DNA of 64,000 nt. It comes from JAJDIA01 sp031555505 (lineage in GTDB: Bacteria > Bacteroidota > Bacteroidia > Bacteroidales > Tannerellaceae). Below, one piece after another: positions 43,679-53,582 of this stretch. Position 1 is the first letter of the stretch; each line of letters starts with the position of its first letter. Under the pieces are notes generated by a model. It saw only the letters and a list, made by a program, of their open reading frames with translations, searched no databases and had not been told where the DNA came from. The translations under genes and the position numbers were made by a program. The stretch is from positions 1 to 64,000 of the forward strand of contig JAVBUH010000007.1 of the NCBI GenBank assembly GCA_031555505.1, written 5' to 3'.

Positions 43679-44953
43679 TTAATTATCTTTCAATGCATCC
43701 ACAATATTGCCCGAGGCTGTGCGGTAGGCCGGGATACCTGCCGAAAGCAGGTTCAGTACCAGGCAGAACACAAAAGCGTAGACAAAGACCATCGGGTTGA
43801 ACAGCATCTCTATATTGACCGAAGCCAGGCCGTTGATCTCGCGTCCGCCGGCATAACCCAACAGCCAGCCCTTCAACATAAACAAAGCTCCGTATGATAA
43901 GAGCAGCCCGATCACACCGCCGATCAGCGATACCACCAGGTTCTCCGTCAACACCTGCATCATCACCTCACCCCGGGTAGCGCCGAAAGCTTTGCATACA
44001 CCGATCTCAGTCATTCGTTTGCGCATCCGCGAAAGCGTCATACCCGACAGGTTGATGGCCGGAACGAGCAAGAGTATCAGGATGATGACGGCATAGCGCA
44101 CCATCGTACCCCTGGTACTCGGCTTGGCAGCACTGGTACGTGTTTGCAATTCGAAATGGGTCTCCGGTTGTCCGTTGAGCACATATTCATAGTCGGTAAG
44201 CGTGGTGTTGTATTGTTTGACACGCTGTTCGGCTTCGGCCCGGATCGCCGGAAAATCGGCAGGCGACCTGGCTAGTAAATACACCTGGAACAGCCCCAGT
44301 ATATCTTCCGTAAATGAGATCTGCATAAATTTATCGGCGCTATACGGTATCCATATCTGGGCGTAGGCCGATTCGGCCAGGATAGTGACGTCTTTCACCA
44401 CGCCGCAGACAGTGAATAGTTCATGGCTCAGCAGCATCTCTTTACCTACGATGTCGGTCGTACCGAATAGTTTACGCGCTACCGTTTCACAGACGACAAC
44501 CGTTTTGATCCCCGATGTCACGTCGGCTTCCGTATACGGCTTCCCGGCAATGAATGCGAAATTGAACACTTTCCAGAAATTTTCGTCGGTATTCAGCAAA
44601 TCCCCATTGAACTTGTTTTTTCCGCCCGGAACGGATGCCAGTTTGGAACGGAAACGGGCGGCAAAAGCCACCGTCTCTACCGATTGCAGGCCGCGATAAC
44701 AAGCCTTGATGGTTTTGAGCGACAGGTTGGAATTACTGTCGCCGCCTTTCTTTCCCAATGCTGTAGCCCATGTCACATACAGCATCCGGCTGCGGTTACC
44801 CTCAGGCTGATAATCGGCGTTCCGCACCTCATACACAATCACGATCACCATGATCATACAGATCGCCAATGCCGTACCGACAATCGACACCACGCCCAGC
44901 AGCGGGTTCTCCCGCAATGCCGCCATCGCTTGTTTAAAATAGACCTTATACAT
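43679..44953 (-). CDS. FtsX-type ABC permease B4 (pair 4, subfamily B)
   Basis: This 424-residue permease starts MYKVYFKQAMAALRENPLLG and ends IVDALKDN. It is very similar to B3 (NLSGMTLSRMRKRM and IGVCKAFGAT recur). The periplasmic domain contains KPYTEADVTSGIKTVVVCETVARKLFGTTDIVGK, a block shared by all B copies. It lies 30 nt after A3. Confidence 0.87.
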   Translation of the reverse strand: MYKVYFKQAMAALRENPLLGVVSIVGTALAICMIMVIVIVYEVRNADYQPEGNRSRMLYVTWATALGKKGGDSNSNLSLKTIKACYRGLQSVETVAFAARFRSKLASVPGGKNKFNGDLLNTDENFWKVFNFAFIAGKPYTEADVTSGIKTVVVCETVARKLFGTTDIVGKEMLLSHELFTVCGVVKDVTILAESAYAQIWIPYSADKFMQISFTEDILGLFQVYLLARSPADFPAIRAEAEQRVKQYNTTLTDYEYVLNGQPETHFELQTRTSAAKPSTRGTMVRYAVIILILLLVPAINLSGMTLSRMRKRMTEIGVCKAFGATRGEVMMQVLTENLVVSLIGGVIGLLLSYGALFMLKGWLLGYAGGREINGLASVNIEMLFNPMVFVYAFVFCLVLNLLSAGIPAYRTASGNIVDALKDN

Positions 44954-44983
44954 ATTTATTTACCTTTTTCTACTAACTACAGT

Positions 44984-46228
44984 TTATTCATAATGCAACG
45001 CCTCAGCCGGTTGTATCTTCGTAGCCAAACGGGCAGGATACCAGATACCGATCATGATCATGATAGCCAGCAATAAAACAGTAATGGATATACCAACCAG
45101 GAAGCGTAAAATACCAAAAGGCATCAGATAGGTTCCTACAATATCCATCAGACCGACATTGATACAAATGATTCCGGCCGGGATCATGGCCAGTGCCAAC
45201 AATACCAACCCTTCGCCAATGAGTATAGACATCAATCCGCGGCGTGTTTCCCCTAAAGCAATGCGTAATCCCATTTCCCCTTTCCGGTATTGTGTACGGA
45301 ACCAGAACGTACCGATAATACCCAGGAAGATATTCAGCAACAAAAAGCCTAAGACGGAAAGTTGTGAACGGACTTCGTTCATGTCTCGTTTCAGGTAACT
45401 GGTGCGCAACAGGTCAAAGCTTACGATATCCATCAAATACAGGTTGCCTACACGCATTTGTGTTTTCATATCCTGACGGAACCGCTTGGCAAAGTCTTTA
45501 TCCGCTTCGGGTGAGACGCGGATGCATAGCTCGATATACTGAACCATATTGCGATCCAGCTTGGCTACCTCGGCAGCATCCATCAACAGAAAGTAGGTAT
45601 TCTCCCGCTTATCAAATTCCAGGTAACGGAAAGAATGGGTAACAGCCGCTACCTTTCTGGCTACATCCACAGAGCTGGAATGTACAAATGGCTTACCCAA
45701 TCCCGGTTGGTCGCCATACATCTCCTTCTCCATCTCCGCCGATATAACTACATTGGTAGCACCGGCTTCTACCTGGACATCTTTCCCTTCTTTGGTTTTC
45801 ACGCGGAATACCTGAAAGAATCCGGGAGTAGCATGCCGTTGATGGCCAGCCACATACCGGGTCGTATCTTCTCCGACTAATTGGTAAGAGTTTCCCTGGC
45901 TATAGGGAACGGAAAAGAAAGAAAGACAGGCTGCTTCAATACCCGGATAGTTGCGGACACGGTCCAACACTACCTGTAAGTCCTCGCCGGAAGTGGTTGT
46001 CTTCGTTTCCGCCGGTATATATTCGGCGCTTTTAGACGTCAGCTCACGCATCATCAACTGATACGTATGATCGATCTCCGTACCGGTAGGCTGGTAATAG
46101 GTATAGGCCGTAACACAAAAGAAATCAACGATGAACCACAAGAAAACAGACACCAGCAGGAGTTCGGCCCACAGCCAGGTATTACTCTTCCGCTGATTCC
46201 ATATCATTGTAAGCAAATGCTTTATCAT
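44984..46228 (-). CDS. FtsX-type ABC permease A3 (pair 3, subfamily A)
   Basis: This 414-residue permease starts MIKHLLTMIWNQRKSNTWLWAELL. It has the shared TTSGEDLQVVLDRVRNYPG block, the FtsX segment RKGEMGLRIALGETRRG and the ending QPAEALHYE. By eye it is closest to A4, which suggests a recent pair duplication. It lies 23 nt after B3. Confidence 0.87.
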   Translation of the reverse strand: MIKHLLTMIWNQRKSNTWLWAELLLVSVFLWFIVDFFCVTAYTYYQPTGTEIDHTYQLMMRELTSKSAEYIPAETKTTTSGEDLQVVLDRVRNYPGIEAACLSFFSVPYSQGNSYQLVGEDTTRYVAGHQRHATPGFFQVFRVKTKEGKDVQVEAGATNVVISAEMEKEMYGDQPGLGKPFVHSSSVDVARKVAAVTHSFRYLEFDKRENTYFLLMDAAEVAKLDRNMVQYIELCIRVSPEADKDFAKRFRQDMKTQMRVGNLYLMDIVSFDLLRTSYLKRDMNEVRSQLSVLGFLLLNIFLGIIGTFWFRTQYRKGEMGLRIALGETRRGLMSILIGEGLVLLALAMIPAGIICINVGLMDIVGTYLMPFGILRFLVGISITVLLLAIMIMIGIWYPARLATKIQPAEALHYE

Positions 46229-46251
46229 AGATTTTCAGAATTAAGCTGTTA

Positions 46252-47544
46252 TTAATTATCCTTCAACGCTTCCACAATATTCATCACTGAAGCCCGATAG
46301 GCCGGGATACCGGCAGAAAGCAGGTTGAGAACCAGGCAAAACAGGAAAGCATACACAAACACCATGGGGTTCAACATCATCTCCAGATTCACTGAAGCCG
46401 ATCCATTGACCAATGACGAGACAAACGTATTGGATTCTCCCAACAGCCAGCCACGCAAAAGGAAGAGCGCCCCGTAGGAGAGTAATAATCCTACAATACC
46501 TCCCAGGAGTGTCAGGATGAGGTTTTCATACAACACCTGTCCCAGCAGTTCACCTTTCGTTGCCCCAAATGCTTTGCGAACGCCAATCTCTGCCATCCGC
46601 TTCCGCATCCGCGACAAAGTCATCCCTGACAGGTTGATCGCCGGAACAAGCATCAACACAAGTAAAACAATCGTATACCGGATCATTAACGCCTTTATGT
46701 CGGGCGCCCGGTTGGCAGCGAAACGTTCCATCCGCACAAAATGGGTATCGGGTTGATCCAAAAGCTCGTAATCCATATCCGTCAGCGTAGCATTGTACTC
46801 CTTTACCCTGCCTGCTATTTCCGAACGAATCGCTTCAAAATCATTTCTGCTTTTAGCCAACATATACACCCGATACCCTCCGAGTATATTCTCGGCATAA
46901 CTCATATTCAGGATATCTTCCGTAGAATAAGGAGCCCATATCTGCGCATAAGATGATTCGGCCAGTGTGGAAACATCCCTTACAACAGCGCAAACAGTAA
47001 ACTCATCGTAACTCAACAACAGCTGTTTGCCCACTACATCAGTGGTCCCGAACAACCGACGCGCCACCCCTTCCGAAATAACGGCCTGTTTGATGCCGGA
47101 TACAACATCCGCATCCGTAAACGCCTTTCCGCCGATAAAGCTAAAATCAAATACCCGCCAGAAAGCAGCGTCACAGAAAAGGACATCGCACACAAACTCT
47201 TCAGACGATCCTCCGGGTAAAGACGCCAGTTTCATCGCCCCCGGAGCAAGCACAGTGGTAGCTTCCGGAGTCTTCAGATCAGTATATACCGACTTAACTG
47301 TCGTCATCGAAAGCATTGCATGGCTGGCTCCGTCGCCGACACGATCTTTGGCCCGCCCCCATTGCACATACATGGTACGATCGCGTTTGGTTTCCGGCTG
47401 GTAGTTGGCATTCCTCACCTCGTAAATGATCACAATGATCATGATCATGCAGATAGCGAATGCCGTCCCCAGGACAGAGATCACACTGAGGAGCGGATTT
47501 TCCTTCAGCATGGCGATGGCTTGTTTGAAATAGACTTTATACAT
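46252..47544 (-). CDS. FtsX-type ABC permease B3 (pair 3, subfamily B)
   Basis: This 430-residue permease is taken from ATG 47544 (MYKVYFKQAIAMLKEN); the longer frame to 47610 adds 22 residues that run into the spacer after the ATPase gene. It has one N-terminal and three C-terminal helices, NLSGMTLSRMRKRM and RKAFGATKGELL, and ends IVEALKDN. It lies 78 nt after the ATPase. Confidence 0.87.
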   Translation of the reverse strand: MYKVYFKQAIAMLKENPLLSVISVLGTAFAICMIMIIVIIYEVRNANYQPETKRDRTMYVQWGRAKDRVGDGASHAMLSMTTVKSVYTDLKTPEATTVLAPGAMKLASLPGGSSEEFVCDVLFCDAAFWRVFDFSFIGGKAFTDADVVSGIKQAVISEGVARRLFGTTDVVGKQLLLSYDEFTVCAVVRDVSTLAESSYAQIWAPYSTEDILNMSYAENILGGYRVYMLAKSRNDFEAIRSEIAGRVKEYNATLTDMDYELLDQPDTHFVRMERFAANRAPDIKALMIRYTIVLLVLMLVPAINLSGMTLSRMRKRMAEIGVRKAFGATKGELLGQVLYENLILTLLGGIVGLLLSYGALFLLRGWLLGESNTFVSSLVNGSASVNLEMMLNPMVFVYAFLFCLVLNLLSAGIPAYRASVMNIVEALKDN

Positions 47545-47622
47545 AACGATGATTGAGCTATATACGATTACTTTAATACGTTTCCCGGGGTACGGCACGC
47601 TTGATGCCAAATGGCAACCGGC

Positions 47623-48288
47623 TTATTGTACCTGGCGGCCGTCGAAGAAGCGAACGGTGCGGCTGGTTTGCTTCGCCTGGCGTTCGTCGTGCGTTACCAT
47701 CACGATGGTACGGTTGTCTTCCTTGTTCAGTTGGTGGAGGATCTCCATTACTTCGGCACCCATCTTACTGTCGAGGTTACCGGTAGGTTCGTCGGCGAGG
47801 ATAATGTCGGGATTACCTACAATGGCACGGGCGATAGCTACACGCTGGCACTGACCGCCGGACAACTGTGTGGGGAAGTGGCGCATACGGTGGCTCAGAC
47901 CTACCTTTTCCAATACGGCTTCGGCAGCCTTGCGGCGTTCGGATGCAGAGACCTTGCGATACAGCAACGGCAGCTCCACATTGTCCAATACGTTCAATGA
48001 GTTGATCAGGTGGAAACTCTGGAACACAAAACCAAGCTGTTTGTTACGGAAAGCAGCCAATTCCTTATCGCTCATTTTGACGGTATTGACACCGTTGATC
48101 TCCACTGCTCCCGTTGTCGGAGCATCGAGCAAGCCGATAATATTCAGCAAAGTGGATTTACCGCAACCCGAAGGCCCCATGATGCTGAGGAATTCACCTT
48201 TCAACACTTCCATGTTTACGTTTTCAAGGGCTACCGTTTCGATTTCCTTGGTACGATAGATTTTCTGCAAGTTCGTTAATTTAATCAT
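47623..48288 (-). CDS. LolD/MacB-type ABC ATPase serving the permease cluster
   Basis: This 221-residue ATP-binding protein has Walker A GPSGCGKST (about residues 38-46), Q-loop FVFQSF, signature LSGGQCQR, Walker B IILADEPTGNLD, and H-loop THDE. This is the MacB/LolD group, which powers mechanotransmission permeases that do not move substrate through the membrane. It is the only ATPase gene in a cluster of ten FtsX-type permeases, so it presumably serves several of them. It follows a 144-nt spacer with a large inverted repeat, and is 78 nt before B3. Confidence 0.9.
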   Translation of the reverse strand: MIKLTNLQKIYRTKEIETVALENVNMEVLKGEFLSIMGPSGCGKSTLLNIIGLLDAPTTGAVEINGVNTVKMSDKELAAFRNKQLGFVFQSFHLINSLNVLDNVELPLLYRKVSASERRKAAEAVLEKVGLSHRMRHFPTQLSGGQCQRVAIARAIVGNPDIILADEPTGNLDSKMGAEVMEILHQLNKEDNRTIVMVTHDERQAKQTSRTVRFFDGRQVQ

Positions 48289-48335
48289 GACTGTAATTTT
48301 TAGATGTTATTATTAATTGTTATTATCTTTATTAT

Positions 48336-48428
48336 AAAGGCCTCAAGGGCTTTAAGGGCTACAAAGGCCTTAAGGACGGGCTACGCATTAGCGCTCAGGA
48401 CTTAGACATTAAAGCCTTTGAGGCCCTT
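48336..48428. repeat. Inverted repeat in the spacer between A2 and the ATPase gene
   Basis: AAAGGCCTCAAGGGCTTTAA at 48336-48355 pairs with TTAAAGCCTTTGAGGCCCTT at 48409-48428 (two mismatches), and the 50-nt interior has more AAGGCC-rich self-complementarity. It begins 5 nt past the A2 stop. It may act as a partial terminator or mRNA stabiliser dividing the operon. Confidence 0.6.
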
Positions 48429-48432
48429 ATCC

Positions 48433-49692
48433 TTACTCATACCTTAAGGCTTCCGCCGGAGGCAGGTTTACCGCTTTGCGTGCCGGGAACCAGACTCCCA
48501 GGCAGATCATGCCTCCCATCAGTGTGTATGTGAATACCGTCACACACAAGAATCGCCAGAGCGACAAAGACAGGCGGGTCGTTTCCATCAGATCTACAAA
48601 AGCCAGGTTCGCTATCAGAAAGAGAATGATCGGGATAGTAATACCTAACAGGCAAAGCCCTTCCCAGTTCACATAGCCATATAATCCTCTTTTGCTTGAG
48701 CCTAAGGCTACCCGAAGCCCGATCTCACCACGGCGGTATTGCGTACGCAACCAGAAGGTGCCGATAATGCCGAAAAATACGTTGACAAGCATAAAGGCCA
48801 TCATGGCTATTTTGATCTTCATCCGTTGTTCATAGCCCCGGACTTTCTCTTCGCGTTGCTGTGTGAGTATCTTGGCGCCGTATACATAGAGGTTGTTCAC
48901 CGTTAGGCGATCGCCCATCGATTCCAGGAAACGGTTCATATCGGCGCTGGTATGTATCTGCTTCATCCGGACGCACAACTCCACATTGGAAGCTCCATGC
49001 TGGGCGATGAACGCTTCCAGGTCGCTCCCTACCAACACATCATAAAAACAAGGGTTACTGATCTCATAGTTGCTCATCCGTATCGGTTCGGAAACGGCCG
49101 AAACGGTGATCTCTTTCTCATCTCGCTTCACCTTCCGTCCTTTACCGCTTTGCGTACCGAAAAACTCGGTTTCCATATCGGCAGATATAACCATGGAAGA
49201 CCTGTCCGTATTTATTTGGGAAGCTATCAGACTCCCGTTTTTATCTTTTGATCGGAATACGGAAAAATACTCCGGTGTCACCTTGCGCATCTGAAAAGAG
49301 CGGGAAGAAAGCCCTGTTGTGTCGCCATCGATAGCGTCAATGGTTGTGTACATAGCCCCAAAGGCATACGGCACGGCAGAGAGGCTAAGGGAAACCGCCT
49401 CCACTTCGGGGCTCTGTCGAATCAGGTCGGCCAGCCGGAGCAAATCTTCCGCTTCAGTTGTTGTCTGTTGTTCTTCCGGAATATAACCCACAGAACCCTC
49501 ATTCAGCATTTGCTTTTTCAGCCGGAACGTATTTTCGATATCGAAGCCAAGCGGTTGGTTGTATACTACCACATCAACAAGGAACACGTCCACAAGCAGC
49601 CAGAGTACGCCAATCACCACCAGGAGTTCGCCAAACAGCCAACCATTGGAGCGGCGTTGTTTCCATATTATTTTGAATATCTGCTTAAACAT
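48433..49692 (-). CDS. FtsX-type ABC permease A2 (pair 2, subfamily A)
   Basis: This 419-residue permease starts MFKQIFKIIWKQRRSNGWLFGELLVV and ends PPAEALRYE. It has the TTTEAEDLLRLADLIRQSPE block and FtsX segment RRGEIGLRVALGSSKRG. By eye it is about 60% like A1 and clearly distinct from A3/A4 (HYE endings). It ends just before the 144-nt spacer, so pairs 1 and 2 form the upstream half of the cluster. Confidence 0.87.
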   Translation of the reverse strand: MFKQIFKIIWKQRRSNGWLFGELLVVIGVLWLLVDVFLVDVVVYNQPLGFDIENTFRLKKQMLNEGSVGYIPEEQQTTTEAEDLLRLADLIRQSPEVEAVSLSLSAVPYAFGAMYTTIDAIDGDTTGLSSRSFQMRKVTPEYFSVFRSKDKNGSLIASQINTDRSSMVISADMETEFFGTQSGKGRKVKRDEKEITVSAVSEPIRMSNYEISNPCFYDVLVGSDLEAFIAQHGASNVELCVRMKQIHTSADMNRFLESMGDRLTVNNLYVYGAKILTQQREEKVRGYEQRMKIKIAMMAFMLVNVFFGIIGTFWLRTQYRRGEIGLRVALGSSKRGLYGYVNWEGLCLLGITIPIILFLIANLAFVDLMETTRLSLSLWRFLCVTVFTYTLMGGMICLGVWFPARKAVNLPPAEALRYE

Positions 49693-49716
49693 ACGTCTAT
49701 CGTTTTGAAGGAGTTT

Positions 49717-50970
49717 CTAATCGTTATCTTTTAAGGCATCCACAATAGGCTGACGGGCTGTGCGGATAGCTGGGATTGTTGAGCTGAGTAGGTTGAGCAG
49801 AAGCACAAACAGCAATGCAATAGCGAAAGTTGCGGGCTGGAACAGCATACCGGCAGTTACAAAAGCGCCGTTCAGCAGGAGGAAGCCCTTACACAGATCG
49901 AGCAGTATAAAAGACAACACAAGTCCGATCACCCCCCCGATACAGGAAGTCACACAACTTTCGCACACAATCTGCATCCACAGCCGGTTATACGTAGCTC
50001 CAAAGGCTTTGCGTACACCTACTTCGCTACGACGGCGCTGTACGGTTGATTGTGTAACACCCGTCAGGTTCAGTGCAGGCAGTAATAACAGGAACAGCAG
50101 GATAGCCCCTTTTTCGAGGATAAATTCTTTCATTGTCACCTTCCTGAATCCGCCGCCACCCATGGCGATCACCGCACGGGTTGTCGGCGCATTGGGGAAA
50201 TCAACCGTCTGCGTTGCATTAGTATCATTCAACGCTTGTTTGCGTTTTTCCACCTCTGCCCGGATAACCGGGAAATCTTTTTTGTCTTTTGCCAAGATGA
50301 GGACCTGGAAAGAACCGACAAAGCCATAGCGGGAAGTCAGCAACTCCGGATCCGTAGTATAAGGAATCCATATCTCACTAAATGAATCGCTCGCCTGCCG
50401 GCTTACTTCCTTTACCACACCGCGGATCGTAAATTCGCGCGAATCCATAAGGACTGTCTTACCGACAACCTCTGTTGTTCCAAACAAATCCTTTGCCACT
50501 TTTTCGCTGATCACCATGGCTGCGATACCCGACTGGTGATCGGCTTCGGTAAACGGTGCGCCCTGTATAAACTGAAAGTTAAATACTTTCCAGAAGCCCG
50601 GATCAGTAGCCTTCCGGGCATACTCCTGAAACAGACGCTTCCCCGGAAGAGAAAGGGGGCGGTTGTCTGAAGCAACGGCAGTCACCGCCTCGGCAGTCTC
50701 CAGAGGATAGAAGACCTCCTTTACCACCTCGAGCGACATCACACCATGGTTGGCAAAGGTATGGTCTTTAGACTCCACGGCGGTACCATATACATAGAGT
50801 GTCCGGTCGCGGTTATTCTCGGGAGAGAAATTGGCCAGATCAATCTGGTAGATCAGCACCACGAGCATAATCATTGCGATCGAAAGTGCCGTACCCAGGA
50901 TGGAGATCGTGCTGACGAGCGGACTCTCTTTCAGTATTTGGATGGCCATTTTTATGTACTGCTTCAACAT
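49717..50970 (-). CDS. FtsX-type ABC permease B2 (pair 2, subfamily B)
   Basis: This 417-residue permease starts MLKQYIKMAIQILKESPLVS and has NLTGVTQSTVQRRRSEVGVRKAFGAT, ending IVDALKDND. It is closest to B1 (about half identical by eye). Contains the shared TEADHQSGIAAMVISEKVAKDLFGTTEVVGK block. It lies 53 nt after A1 and 24 nt before A2. Confidence 0.87.
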   Translation of the reverse strand: MLKQYIKMAIQILKESPLVSTISILGTALSIAMIMLVVLIYQIDLANFSPENNRDRTLYVYGTAVESKDHTFANHGVMSLEVVKEVFYPLETAEAVTAVASDNRPLSLPGKRLFQEYARKATDPGFWKVFNFQFIQGAPFTEADHQSGIAAMVISEKVAKDLFGTTEVVGKTVLMDSREFTIRGVVKEVSRQASDSFSEIWIPYTTDPELLTSRYGFVGSFQVLILAKDKKDFPVIRAEVEKRKQALNDTNATQTVDFPNAPTTRAVIAMGGGGFRKVTMKEFILEKGAILLFLLLLPALNLTGVTQSTVQRRRSEVGVRKAFGATYNRLWMQIVCESCVTSCIGGVIGLVLSFILLDLCKGFLLLNGAFVTAGMLFQPATFAIALLFVLLLNLLSSTIPAIRTARQPIVDALKDND

Positions 50971-51023
50971 TGGACTAAATTTTAGTATAAGTTTATTATA
51001 AATAGACTTTACGGATCATATCA

Positions 51024-52283
51024 CTATTCATACCGCAACGCTTCTGCAGGGGGAAGACTGGCGGCTTTACGGGCGGGGAACCAGATAGCCAGGCAGATCA
51101 TACCGGCCATCAGCAGGTAGGAACCGGCTGTTGCACGCAGGAACCGCCAGGCAGACAACTCCTGCCGGGAAGTTTCCAGTATATCCATCAGTGCCAGATT
51201 CAGGATCAGGAAAAAGATAGCGGGCAGGGTGAGCAGTAACAGGCAAAGGCCTTCGTTGTTCATAAACCGGTATAATCCACTCCGGCTCGATCCGAGCGCG
51301 ATACGCAGCCCGATCTCGTTCCGGCGGTATTGCGTACGCAACCAGAAGGTACCAATGATGCCGAAGAATACATTCACCAGCATGAAGGCCATCAGGGACA
51401 GACGGATCTTTGTAGCGTCGCCATTCCCGCGAATCATATCTTCGCGTTGGCGGTCGAATTTCCTCGCCCCATAGACGTAGAGGTTGTTCACCGTCAGCCG
51501 GTCGCTGATCGATTCGAGGAACCGGTTCATCTCTTCGGGACTGTAGTCTTTCTTCATCCGCACACACAACTCGGCACGGGAAGCGCCGAAGTTCTCGACG
51601 AGATCCGTGAAATCATTCCCTACTTGTACATAATAAAAACTGGGCTCACTGATTTGGTAATCCGTTAAACGTATCGGTTGGGATACGGCGGAAACGACTA
51701 CTTCTTCTTCATCCCATTTCACGCTTCTCCGTTCACCGCTTTGTTTGCCGAAGAAACGGGTTTCCATATCGGCCGTAATCACGATGGAAGAACGGGTGGT
51801 TTCCAGTTGCGGTACGATCGGATCGCCGTTTTTATCTTTAACACGGAAAACGGTGAAATATTCCGGGGAGACATTGCGTATCTGGAAGGATTGGCTGGAC
51901 AATCCGGTAGTATCGCCATCCACCGGCTCGATATTGGTCCAGGAGTTGCCGTACGAATACGGGCAGGAGAAATAGGTCACGCAAATCTCTTCCACTTCAT
52001 TGCTCAACCGGATCTGGTCCATCAGCCTCAACAGGTCGTCGGCCTCGGTGGTCGTGCGCTGGTCGGCAGGGATAAAACCGGGCGCCTGCTGGTTCAGGTC
52101 GGCCAGTTTGAGGCGGAAGGTGTGGGAAATATCGAAGCCTAACGGCAGGTTGTACGTGCGTTTTTCAACCAAATAAACATCCATCATCACCCAAAGCACG
52201 CCCATCACCACCAATAATTCAGCAAATATCCAACCATTCGAGCGACGTTGGTTCCATATCATTTTGAGTATCTGTTTCCACAT
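51024..52283 (-). CDS. FtsX-type ABC permease A1 (pair 1, subfamily A)
   Basis: This 419-residue permease starts MWKQILKMIWNQRRSNGWIFAELL and ends PPAEALRYE. Its TTTEADDLLRLMDQIRLSNE block and FtsX segment RRNEIGLRIALGSSRSG match A2. The periplasmic domain carries a VDGDTTGLSSQSF stretch also found in A2 only. It lies 27 nt after B1. Confidence 0.87.
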   Translation of the reverse strand: MWKQILKMIWNQRRSNGWIFAELLVVMGVLWVMMDVYLVEKRTYNLPLGFDISHTFRLKLADLNQQAPGFIPADQRTTTEADDLLRLMDQIRLSNEVEEICVTYFSCPYSYGNSWTNIEPVDGDTTGLSSQSFQIRNVSPEYFTVFRVKDKNGDPIVPQLETTRSSIVITADMETRFFGKQSGERRSVKWDEEEVVVSAVSQPIRLTDYQISEPSFYYVQVGNDFTDLVENFGASRAELCVRMKKDYSPEEMNRFLESISDRLTVNNLYVYGARKFDRQREDMIRGNGDATKIRLSLMAFMLVNVFFGIIGTFWLRTQYRRNEIGLRIALGSSRSGLYRFMNNEGLCLLLLTLPAIFFLILNLALMDILETSRQELSAWRFLRATAGSYLLMAGMICLAIWFPARKAASLPPAEALRYE

Positions 52284-52310
52284 ATCTGTAGTTCTTTTTG
52301 CAGGTGAATA

Positions 52311-53564
52311 CTATTCTACATCTTTCAGTGAGTCTACAATAGGCTGCCGGGTGATCCGTATAGCCGGGATCGATGCGCTCAGCAGGTTAAGCAGCAGGAC
52401 AAAGCTGAAAGCGATCAGGAATGTGCCGGGTTTGAGCAGCATTTCAACATTCAGCATCGTGTTGTTGCCCAACAGGAAACCCTTACATAGCTGGAGCAGT
52501 GCAAAGGAGAGGGTGAAACCGATAACTCCGCCGATCAGGGAGATTACCAGGTTTTCACTGATGATCTGCCGGAATAAAACGGCACGCGTAGCACCAAACG
52601 ACTTGCGGAGCCCCAGTTCGCCACGGCGTCGCTGGACGGACGATTGCGTGACGCCGGTCAGGTTCAAGGCCGGTACCAGCAACAGGAACAATAGCAGGGA
52701 GCCCCGCTCTGCCCAGAAATCCAACGTGGTTCTTTTCCTGAATCCGTTCCCTCCCATGGCTACATCTGCCTGGGTAAGCAATCCGGTTGGAAAACTAACA
52801 TCCACTTCCGTATCGGCGGCGTTCAACTGCAACCGGCGCTTTTCCAGTTCATCGCTGATCGCCTGGAAATCGCTTCTGTCTTTTGCCAGGATACAAATAC
52901 TAAATGTGCCTGCTTTAGTCTGCCGGGAACTCATGAACATTTCGTTGGTGGTATAGGGAAGCCAGATTTCTCCCCAGGATTTGTTGGCTTGCCTGCTTAC
53001 CTCCTGTACGACGCCACAGATCGTATATTCAAGGAAATCCATGATGATGGCCTTTCCCACCACATCGGTCGTACCGAATAATTCGCGGGCCAGCTTGTCG
53101 TTCACCACCACAGAACGGATGCCCGAATCGAAATCGGCCTCCGTAAATGGCTTGCCCTGCAGGAATTCGAAATCAAACACTTTCCAGAATGCCGCATCGG
53201 TATATAACAGGGCATATTCCTTATACAATCTCTTTCCGGGAAGGGATACCGGACGGTTGTCCGTTGCCGTAGCGGTCACGGCGGCCGGTGTCTGGAGAGC
53301 ATAGAAATATTCTTTCACTACCTGGTGCCCCATTCCACCGCGGTTACGGTTGGACTTATCCTTTTTTTCCACCTCGGTCCCGGATATATACATCATCGAA
53401 CCACGGTTGGTTTCCGGACGGAAGCCTACCAACTGCACCTGGTAAACCAATACCACGATCATGATCATAGCGATCGAAAGCGCCGTCCCCAGGATGGATA
53501 TCGTGCTGACGAGCGGATTCTCCCGAATCGTCTGGATGGCCATTTGTATATAATGCTTCAACAT
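52311..53564 (-). CDS. FtsX-type ABC permease B1 (pair 1, subfamily B)
   Basis: This 417-residue permease starts MLKHYIQMAIQTIRENPLVS. It has NLTGVTQSSVQRRRGELGLRKSFGAT and ends IVDSLKDVE. As the first permease after the MacA-like gene (18 nt), it is most likely to meet the adaptor stoichiometrically. Closest to B2. Confidence 0.87.
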   Translation of the reverse strand: MLKHYIQMAIQTIRENPLVSTISILGTALSIAMIMIVVLVYQVQLVGFRPETNRGSMMYISGTEVEKKDKSNRNRGGMGHQVVKEYFYALQTPAAVTATATDNRPVSLPGKRLYKEYALLYTDAAFWKVFDFEFLQGKPFTEADFDSGIRSVVVNDKLARELFGTTDVVGKAIIMDFLEYTICGVVQEVSRQANKSWGEIWLPYTTNEMFMSSRQTKAGTFSICILAKDRSDFQAISDELEKRRLQLNAADTEVDVSFPTGLLTQADVAMGGNGFRKRTTLDFWAERGSLLLFLLLVPALNLTGVTQSSVQRRRGELGLRKSFGATRAVLFRQIISENLVISLIGGVIGFTLSFALLQLCKGFLLGNNTMLNVEMLLKPGTFLIAFSFVLLLNLLSASIPAIRITRQPIVDSLKDVE

Positions 53565-53582
53565 CGGTCTGAATATTAGTAG

